Source: DASWVC01 sp036401335 (GTDB lineage Bacteria; Verrucomicrobiota; Verrucomicrobiia; Chthoniobacterales; JAFAMB01). Taken from it: DNA of 38,159 bases. Position 1 is the first letter of the stretch, and every line of letters begins with the position of its first letter. The DNA lies in contig DASWVC010000361.1 in assembly GCA_036401335.1 (NCBI GenBank), positions 1 through 38,159 on the forward strand. Reading direction: 5' to 3'. Below the pieces are notes generated by a model. The model ran no database searches, was not told the DNA's origin, and saw nothing but the letters and a program-made list of their open reading frames with translations. A program made the translations under genes and the position numbers. Below are positions 32,799 to 38,159 of the stretch, one piece after another.

Positions 32799-33638
32799 CT
32801 AAGCGGTCCGGTAAGCGGGATTCCACCGGAGTAAGTAGCCCTCCATCCACCTCGTCATGAGGTCAGCCAGTTTGCCGAGCAGTGCGTAAAGGAGAATGCC
32901 GAGAAGCATGACGTCGGTTTGCAGGAAATCGCGGGCGTTCATCGTCATGTAGCCAATCCCGTTGTCCGAAGCGATCGTCTCCGCAACGATCAGGGTCAGC
33001 CAGGTGATCCCGAGCGCGTAACGAACTCCCACCAGGATGGAGGGAAGCGCGCCTGGCAGCACCACCTTCAAAACCAAATCCCACTTTGATAAGCCATAGC
33101 TCCGGCCCATCTCGACCAAACGGGGCTCAACCGAGCGGACCCCGTGCGCAGTATTGAGGTAGATAGGGAAGAAAACACCGAGTACAATCAGGAACAACTT
33201 GGCCGGTTCCCCGATGCCGAACCACAAAATCACCAGAGGAATGAGCGCCAGGTGAGGCACGTTCCGGACCATCTGGAGCGACGAATCCAAAAGCCGATGA
33301 AGCGGCCGGGACAAGCCGTTGGCCAGCCCGAGAAAAAATCCGAGTCCACCGCCGATCACGAAGCCGAGGGCAGCGCGGCGGCAGCTTTCGAGAAGGTGAA
33401 CCGGAAGTTCGCCCGTAAGGGTCAGCCGCCAACCGGCTGCGGCCACGCTCACCGGCGAAGGCAATACCCGTGCGGGCAGCCAGCCGAGGACGGAAACCGC
33501 CTGCCAGAAAATCAGGAGCGCAACGGGCAGGATCCAGGGCACGAGAGGCCCCGCGACCACCCGGGCCACCCGGGTGGAACGCTGAAGGCCGCTCTTCCCC
33601 GCGTCCTCTGCTGCCGCCGACCCAAACGCGCGCATCAT
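32799..33638 (-). CDS. ssuC: Aliphatic sulfonate ABC transporter permease SsuC
   Basis: Inner-membrane permease of 279 residues (ATG at 33638, or a second ATG at 33635). About six helices, with the first at residues 30-53 (PWILPVALLIFWQAVSVLGWL). The BPD_transp_1 coupling loop toward the ATPase is MGRSYGLSKWDLVLKVVLPGALPSILVGVR (about 178-207), containing the EAA-like motif. Further family features are GGGLGFFLGLANGLSRPLHRLLD, LALIPLVILWFGIGEPAKL and TLIVAETIASDNGIGYMTMNA. These are SsuC/TauC-type sequences. It is first in the leftward ssuC-ssuB pair. An inverted repeat lies just upstream. Confidence 0.9.
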   Translation of the reverse strand: MMRAFGSAAAEDAGKSGLQRSTRVARVVAGPLVPWILPVALLIFWQAVSVLGWLPARVLPSPVSVAAAGWRLTLTGELPVHLLESCRRAALGFVIGGGLGFFLGLANGLSRPLHRLLDSSLQMVRNVPHLALIPLVILWFGIGEPAKLFLIVLGVFFPIYLNTAHGVRSVEPRLVEMGRSYGLSKWDLVLKVVLPGALPSILVGVRYALGITWLTLIVAETIASDNGIGYMTMNARDFLQTDVMLLGILLYALLGKLADLMTRWMEGYLLRWNPAYRTA

Positions 33639-33659
33639 CGTTTTTTCCCCCGAACAGGC

Positions 33660-33679
33660 ATACTCGACAAAGAGAGTAT
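33660..33679. promoter_or_regulatory. Inverted repeat upstream of ssuC
   Basis: ATACTC (33660-33665) and GAGTAT (33674-33679) form a perfect 6-bp inverted repeat with 8 bases between, 21 bases before the ssuC start. Its position suits an operator or a stem-loop in the leader. It does not match the dyad in front of ssuA. Confidence 0.4.
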
Positions 33680-33717
33680 TGTTCTAGGGAAAGTCAAGCC
33701 GTGATCGCGTGGCTTGA

Positions 33718-34887
33718 TTACGGCACCGGCCCTCGCTGCCCCTGTTTCAGCACAAGGACCAAAGGCAGGAGCAGCATGGGCGCAACTCCGGACACCGCCA
33801 AGCCCCATCGGAGATCAGATGCGTCGGCCACCCAGCCAACGACCCAAGGCATCATGATCCCGCCGGCATTCCCCAAGGCGGCAAGGGCCGCAAACATGCT
33901 CGCGCCACCCCGAGGGTAATGGTCCGCGGTCACGGCGAGTAACGTCGGCCAAAGCGCGCTTCCCGTAAACCCAGCCAGCACGCAGGCGGCCAGGGCGGCG
34001 GCCGACACAGGAAGGAATGATCCAAGCAAGAAGAGGATGACGGACAGCCCGCAACACCACGCCATGATGACGTAAGGATTCACCGCCGTGCTCAGCGTGC
34101 CGATCGCCATGCGTCCCAGGGCCATCGACAGCGAAAAGAACAGAAGCCCGGTACCGCCGACCCACCCGGGAAAGCCGAGCGATCGTTCCGCGTAGGCAGG
34201 CAACCACTGCGCCATGCCCATTTCGGTTGCGCCACCAAGAAAAATGGCAACGAGGGCCCCGGCGAACCAACGTTGACGCAGCAGGTGACGCATCGGCTGA
34301 CGGGCTTCGGAACCGCTCACCAGCTTTGGAAACCGGAGGGGAGCGAACGCCAACGCCAACGCCAGCGGCAGCCCAAGAAGAAGCAGGCAGGTCAGGCGCC
34401 AACTGAAACCGGTGCGCAGCGCAATTGTGCCCACGAGAACCGTGGCCATTGCTCCCACGCAGTAAAAAGAATGCAGCCAGTTCAATGAGGCCGCCCTTCG
34501 CTGCGGGTTGAGGGAAGCGACGAGGGGACTCAAAATCATGTCGAGGATGCCGGCCCCGCCGCCGAGCAGGAACACGGTCGCACAGAAGGCCCCGTAAGTA
34601 GGTGCGACAGCCATGCCAACCAGTCCGGCACCGATAAAACCGTTGCCGGCCAGCGCGAAAACCTTTGCACCCCACCGATCCGCCAGGGAACCGGCCACAA
34701 AGATGCCGATTACCACGCCGGTGAAACTGATGGCGCCGAGGCGTCCTAATTGTTCCTGCGTCAACCCGGTACGACCGCCAAAGGCAAGGCTCAAGCTCGT
34801 CAGGAACACCGGCATCAGGTTGAGCCCGATTGCCAGGCTCATCATCCCCCCGTAGCACAACGCCGTAAACCATCGGGCCGTAACCAT
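33718..34887 (-). CDS. Major facilitator superfamily (MFS) transporter
   Basis: A 389-residue polytopic permease with about twelve helices, start ATG at 34887 (MVTARWFTALCYGGMMSLAI); the frame stays open to 35793 but that part lies antisense to the Gfo/Idh gene and is not coding. The MFS A-motif appears as GSLADRWGAKVFALAGN after helix 2, and GAGILDMILSPLVASLNP and WLHSFYCVGAMATVLVG follow. The second half (MRHLLRQRWFAGALVAIFLG, GRMAIGTLSTAVNPYVIMAW) is similar. The pattern resembles FucP/sugar-type or YbjJ-like MFS proteins; the substrate is unknown. The divergent dehydrogenase at 35035 suggests a sugar or polyol (inference). Confidence 0.88.
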   Translation of the reverse strand: MVTARWFTALCYGGMMSLAIGLNLMPVFLTSLSLAFGGRTGLTQEQLGRLGAISFTGVVIGIFVAGSLADRWGAKVFALAGNGFIGAGLVGMAVAPTYGAFCATVFLLGGGAGILDMILSPLVASLNPQRRAASLNWLHSFYCVGAMATVLVGTIALRTGFSWRLTCLLLLGLPLALALAFAPLRFPKLVSGSEARQPMRHLLRQRWFAGALVAIFLGGATEMGMAQWLPAYAERSLGFPGWVGGTGLLFFSLSMALGRMAIGTLSTAVNPYVIMAWCCGLSVILFLLGSFLPVSAAALAACVLAGFTGSALWPTLLAVTADHYPRGGASMFAALAALGNAGGIMMPWVVGWVADASDLRWGLAVSGVAPMLLLPLVLVLKQGQRGPVP

Positions 34888-35034
34888 GGGTGCAGGCAAA
34901 GGCAAAAGGATTCGGATAACAACCCCCGAGTTGAAGAGCGGGTGCGAACCGGGGCCGCATGTCGGCAGGGTGCACATGCCGTGACCGACCCGTTTTGCTT
35001 CCCCTTTCCCGTCCGGCACTGTTAACGTCCAACG

Positions 35035-36108
35035 ATGACGGTACCCCGCATCGCTTTCCCGGTCGCCCTGATCGGCTACGGTTATGCCGGCAAGACAATT
35101 CATGCGCCCCTGATTGATGCCATCCCGGGCCTGCGGCTGGCCGTGATCGCGTCGCGCCACGCAGACAAGGTACTGGCGGACTGGCCGGCGGTGGAGGTCA
35201 CGGCAGACGCAGCGGCGGCCGCCACCCACCCGGAAATTGAGCTCGTGGTGATCGCCAGCCCGAACGAAACCCATGCACCTTTGGCGGAGGCGGCGCTCCG
35301 GGCGGGCAAGCACGTGGTGGTCGATAAGCCGTTTACCGTGACGCTTGAACAGGCGAGGCGGCTCGCCGCGCTGGCGACCGCCGAGCAGCGGCTTCTGTCG
35401 GTGTTTCAGAACCGGCGCTGGGACTCTGATTTCCTGGCGGCGCAGGCCGTCATTCGGGAAGGGCATTTGGGCGAGGTGTTGCACTTCGAGTCGCACATTG
35501 ACCGTTATCGGCCGGCCGTGCAGGCAAGGTGGCGCGAACAGGCCGGTCCGGGTTCCGGGGTGTGGTATGACCTCGGTCCGCACCTGGCCGACCAAGCGTT
35601 GCAGCTCTTCGGCCTTCCCGCGGCGGTGACCGCCCGCCTGGTCTGCCAGCGCCCGTCCGCGCAAACCGAAGATTGGGCGCACGTGATGCTGCATTACGAC
35701 CACCTTGAAGTCATTCTGCATGCCTCGATGCTGGCGGCAGGCGGGGTTCCCCGATTTGTCGTTCACGGGACGGCGGGCAGTTGGGTCAAGCATGGAATCG
35801 ACTCGCAGGAAGCCTCCCTGAAAGCCGGGCAGCGGCCAGGCGGCCTCACCTGGGGTGAGGATCCGGTGCCTGGCTGCCTGTACGAAGGAACGACGACGTC
35901 ACCCCGAAAAATCCCGGCCCCGCCGGGAGATTACCGGCGTTATTACGCGGAGGTGCAACGTGCGGTGGCCGGCGACGCACCCAACCCGGTACCGCCGATC
36001 CAGGCCATCGCCGTCATGGCCGTTGTGGAAACGGCGTTGAAAGCGGCCGGGGACGGCAAAACTTTGCGGTTAACTTTAACGGAACGGGAGCGGAATTCAT
36101 GGCATTAA
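35035..36108 (+). CDS. Gfo/Idh/MocA family oxidoreductase
   Basis: NAD(P)-dependent dehydrogenase of 357 residues acting on sugars, inositols or related polyols. Rossmann fold: IGYGYAGK (residues 13-20), VVIASPNETHAPLAEAALRA (71-90) and Lys98 in VVVDKPF, the family's EKP-like motif with Asp in place of Glu. Catalytic region SGVWYDLGPHLADQALQLFG with His183. RYYAEVQRAV (about 303-312) is the conserved C-terminal helix. Residues such as FQNRRWDSDFLA place it near the YdgJ/scyllo-inositol dehydrogenase branch, but the substrate is open. It is divergent from the MFS gene by 147 bases and overlaps the UPF0303 gene by ten bases, so these form a unit. Confidence 0.92.
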   Translation: MTVPRIAFPVALIGYGYAGKTIHAPLIDAIPGLRLAVIASRHADKVLADWPAVEVTADAAAAATHPEIELVVIASPNETHAPLAEAALRAGKHVVVDKPFTVTLEQARRLAALATAEQRLLSVFQNRRWDSDFLAAQAVIREGHLGEVLHFESHIDRYRPAVQARWREQAGPGSGVWYDLGPHLADQALQLFGLPAAVTARLVCQRPSAQTEDWAHVMLHYDHLEVILHASMLAAGGVPRFVVHGTAGSWVKHGIDSQEASLKAGQRPGGLTWGEDPVPGCLYEGTTTSPRKIPAPPGDYRRYYAEVQRAVAGDAPNPVPPIQAIAVMAVVETALKAAGDGKTLRLTLTERERNSWH

Positions 36109-36593
36109 ACGACGACGTCGAACGGATCGCCCGGCAGGAGCGGGAACTGACCTGGACCGGCTTTGAAACCGAGGCAGCCTGGCTCCTGGGCCAGCGACTC
36201 CGGGAGCTCGCGTTTTCCCGAGGCCACCCCGTGGCGATTGAGGTGCGCCGCTTTGGCCAGCAACTGTTCTATACGGCACTTGCCGGCGCCACGCCCGACA
36301 ACGCCGATTGGATCCGGCGCAAAAGCAACACCGTGCAGCGGTTCCACCGCAGCTCCTACGCTGTCGGCCTTGAGTTGAAACAGAAAAACGCCAGCCTCAA
36401 CGAAAGCCTGCCGCCGGCCGATTACGCGACCCACGGCGGCGCATTTCCGTTGAACGTCGCCGGCGCAGGTACCATCGGGGTGGTAACCGTGTCAGGGTTG
36501 CCACAGCGGCAAGATCACGAGCTTGTGGTCGAGGCGATGTGTTCCCAGTTGAACCGTAACTACGCTGAACTCTGTCTGCCGGAGGCGGGTTAA
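36099..36593 (+). CDS. UPF0303 / HbpS-like domain protein
   Basis: Small cytoplasmic protein of 164 residues in the UPF0303 family, a GlcG/HbpS-like fold that includes yeast YBR137W. Family features are RLRELAFSRGHPVAIEVRRF, LFYTALAGATPDNADWIRRK, VQRFHRSSYAVGLEL and YATHGGAFPLNVAGAGTIGVVTVSGLPQ. The last segment, GGAFPL with VTVSGL, is the HbpS/GlcG signature. A function has been proposed in haem binding or degradation for relatives, but UPF0303 is not biochemically defined; the YBR137W link to tail-anchored protein sorting is eukaryotic. The GGAG-like RBS lies inside the end of the Gfo/Idh gene, which it overlaps by ten bases, indicating coupling. Confidence 0.88.
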   Translation: MALNDDVERIARQERELTWTGFETEAAWLLGQRLRELAFSRGHPVAIEVRRFGQQLFYTALAGATPDNADWIRRKSNTVQRFHRSSYAVGLELKQKNASLNESLPPADYATHGGAFPLNVAGAGTIGVVTVSGLPQRQDHELVVEAMCSQLNRNYAELCLPEAG

Positions 36594-36595
36594 TC

Positions 36596-36630
36596 GGCGG
36601 AAACAAGGCCTTTTTTCCTGGTCCGCCTTT
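36596..36630. terminator. Bidirectional terminator between UPF0303 and acetamidase genes
   Basis: GGCGGA (36596-36601) and TCCGCC (36622-36627) pair, with further partial pairing inside (AAGG/CCTT around 36606-36618) and TTT after the stem on the plus strand. The stem spans the 35 bases between the two convergent stop codons, so it can end both transcripts. Confidence 0.55.
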
Positions 36631-38092
36631 ACGTGTCCGCGCCTGCGAACAAACGTTTTTTCAACGTGGCATGCACGCCCCAGTTCCCGTCCACCACCTG
36701 CGTCACACCAAAGTCCACGGCCACCGAAATCAGCGAGATGGTTTCGTCCTCGCTCAGCTTTTGGGAGTGCATCACGAAATCGCGCATCTTGCGGTAGGCG
36801 TCCCGCATCGCAAGGTCCACCGCTGACTTCTTGTAGATTTCGTGTTGTGCGTCCGGACCAAGTTGGGTCAGGTACTGCGGGTAACTGAAACCGTGCACCA
36901 CCCAATCGTCTTTGGTTTCCAAGAGGGGCCAGTTGACCGCATTTAGCATCGACCCCTGGAGCTCGTGTTGCTTGTGCAGGATGATTTGGAAGAGGCCGGT
37001 CCAGGAAGACTCGACGGCCGTTCCACACAGCTCCGAATCGCCTTGCGCGGCGTGGGTGTCGCCGGCAGACAAGAGTGCCCCGTCAACCGAGACGGGATAA
37101 TACATCGTGCCTCCCTTGCCGATCCGCCAATCGTCGATGTTGCCGCCGGTGTAGTTCGGCGGAATGGAACTCACCATGTCCGCTTCTTTTGGCGCCAGAC
37201 CGATGACGCCGAAATGCGGCCGGATCGGCACTCGCACGTTTTTCAAGATTCCTTCGTTTTTCTGAATACGGGCCGGGTCGACGACCAGGCCAGGGTAATC
37301 GTAGATGCGGTGTTCCACACCGAAGGGATCGATCACCGGTCCCCACCGGTAGTTGTACAACGGCCGCGCCCAGTCGCGCGTGCCGGTCGCGTCGATCTCG
37401 TAAATGGTCACCACCTCACGCGGTTTTGGCTCCTCGATGAGGTCGTGGTAGTGAAAGCCCCAGTTGGCCGCCAGGTTGGTTCCAAACGTCTTATGCTTGT
37501 GTTTTGGGTTTCCGCACGGCCGCGGGTACATGTCGAGAATACGGACCTCGAGGATGTCCCCCGCTTCCGCTCCCCGCACGCGAATCGGCCCCGTGCAAAT
37601 GTGCACGCCTTCCCCGCCCCCCGCCCCGACCGGGGCGTCGAGCGGCCCGGCACCGCGACGATTGATGGTTTTCTGGTCCTTGGCCCAGTGGTAGACGCTT
37701 TCGGCTCCGGGATCCCCTTCGATCATCCGTTCGTAGTCGTCGCCCGCCTGGTGGGTCAGGCATTCGAGGGTGACGTAATCACCTGACTCGATTTCGATAA
37801 TCGGCTTCAGGTTCTTACTGAAATAACCCCAATGGACGGTTTTGTCGGTGGCCGGCAGGTACCAGTGGTTGGCCTTGCCCGGTCCAGTCAGGCCCGCGGG
37901 CAGGGGCACTTGCTGTGGCTCCGGTACACTCGTGTCGCCTTTGGCCAGGTAGGGAAAGGCAACGGTTCCAGCGACCGTTGCACCGCCCGCCAAAACCGCA
38001 CTTCGAAGAAAGGTCCGCCGGTCGGTGGACCTTGCACTGCCTTCTGAATCAGGTGTTTCGTTCACGGTAAGGGCATGAACCTCAGCAAGCAT
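36629..38092 (-). CDS. Acetamidase/formamidase family protein with Tat signal
   Basis: Amidohydrolase-like protein of 487 residues that would release ammonia from acetamide or formamide. The N-terminus carries a twin-arginine signal: STDRRTFLRSAVLAGGATVA (residues 22-41, S/T-RR-x-F-L), then an Ala-Gly hydrophobic stretch and a mature start near residue 52. The FmdA/AmdA fold is seen in VHWGYFSKNLKPIIEIESGD, HICTGPIRVRGAEAGDILEVRILD, GNPKHKHKTFGTNLAANWGF, VIGLAPKEADMVSSIPPNYTGGNIDD and LLSAGDTHAAQGDSELCGTAVE. GDxHAAQGDGE-like is the catalytic/metal signature (here QGDSEL). Most cytoplasmic relatives lack a Tat signal, so export is unusual for the family. ATG at 38092; no RBS seen. Confidence 0.9.
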   Translation of the reverse strand: MLAEVHALTVNETPDSEGSARSTDRRTFLRSAVLAGGATVAGTVAFPYLAKGDTSVPEPQQVPLPAGLTGPGKANHWYLPATDKTVHWGYFSKNLKPIIEIESGDYVTLECLTHQAGDDYERMIEGDPGAESVYHWAKDQKTINRRGAGPLDAPVGAGGGEGVHICTGPIRVRGAEAGDILEVRILDMYPRPCGNPKHKHKTFGTNLAANWGFHYHDLIEEPKPREVVTIYEIDATGTRDWARPLYNYRWGPVIDPFGVEHRIYDYPGLVVDPARIQKNEGILKNVRVPIRPHFGVIGLAPKEADMVSSIPPNYTGGNIDDWRIGKGGTMYYPVSVDGALLSAGDTHAAQGDSELCGTAVESSWTGLFQIILHKQHELQGSMLNAVNWPLLETKDDWVVHGFSYPQYLTQLGPDAQHEIYKKSAVDLAMRDAYRKMRDFVMHSQKLSEDETISLISVAVDFGVTQVVDGNWGVHATLKKRLFAGADT

Positions 38093-38159
38093 TGAGCCAT
38101 GAACCGCGGTCCGATTGCAAAAACCAATATTACCGCCGGGATCGCCCCTGCCTGCCTTT
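38093..38159. other. Window end, upstream of the acetamidase gene
   Basis: Sixty-seven bases of upstream sequence with no feature that can be supported. Confidence 0.4.

Noticed and set aside
34888..35793. Long N-terminal extension of the MFS frame (to 691 codons)
   Set aside because: The extension is antisense to the Gfo/Idh gene, with a Rossmann motif on the plus strand; its translation is Arg/His-rich and not membrane-like.
1..38159. Mobile elements, CRISPR arrays, tRNA or rRNA genes
   Set aside because: No transposase or integrase frame, no regularly spaced repeats, and no cloverleaf-like or rRNA-like sequence was noticed on reading; a dedicated tRNA scan was not possible.

Overview
The window is a GC-rich (about 60 %) chromosomal segment of a free-living heterotrophic bacterium. 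Many starts lack a clear Shine-Dalgarno sequence. There is a PEP-CTERM protein, Tat-exported oxidoreductases, a DUF1211/TMEM175 remnant and a DUF892 ferritin-like protein. This mix fits a soil Verrucomicrobiota-like (PVC) organism better than a proteobacterium, but that is inference from gene content only. I see no rRNA, tRNA, CRISPR array, transposase, integrase or phage gene. Two degraded genes and several gene-poor stretches point to slow decay rather than recent mobile-element insertion.

Layout. 1-2357 (+): the end of a sugar ABC permease, a GMC oxidoreductase with a Cys cluster, and a YdcZ-type membrane protein. 2578-3834 (-): an orphan histidine kinase. 4118-5867: a decayed gene with two frameshifts and a stop, then an orphan ribose-type binding protein whose N-terminus looks frameshifted. 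6189-7448 (+): a cupin/phosphomannose-isomerase-like protein, convergent with a LysR regulator. 8563-9853 (-): a TMEM175 remnant and an aldo/keto reductase. 10073-13464 (+): two small unknown ORFs and a three-PAS hybrid histidine kinase. 14094-18597 (-): an AI-2E-family permease with an extra C-terminal alpha/beta domain, an FMN reductase, and a MOSC-FAD/NAD-[2Fe-2S] fusion. 18598-19862 holds no recognisable gene apart from one weak candidate.

19863-23962 (-): DUF2062 protein, VOC protein, two paralogous aldo/keto reductases coupled by an ATGA overlap (the second with a Tat signal), and an SDR. 24091-24585 (+): DUF892 ferritin-like protein with a good terminator. 25139-33638 carries a split alkanesulfonate system. 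ssuA-ssuD read rightward with an ATGA overlap behind a perfect 15-bp dyad. ssuC-ssuB read leftward about 4 kb away. Between them lie an orphan sugar-binding protein, an M14-like protein lacking its catalytic residues, and an MscS-type channel. A PEP-CTERM protein is divergent from ssuA. 33718-38092: an MFS permease divergent from a Gfo/Idh/MocA dehydrogenase that overlaps a UPF0303 gene, then a convergent Tat-exported acetamidase/formamidase.

Together the genes suggest scavenging of organosulfonates, amides and sugars plus redox housekeeping. SsuD needs reduced FMN; no ssuE lies beside it, although an FMN reductase lies about 10 kb away. I found no defence island or clearly new multi-gene system. 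The most unusual items are the Tat/cytoplasmic reductase pair, the AI-2E C-terminal fusion, the M14 pseudoenzyme and the inverted split ssu locus.
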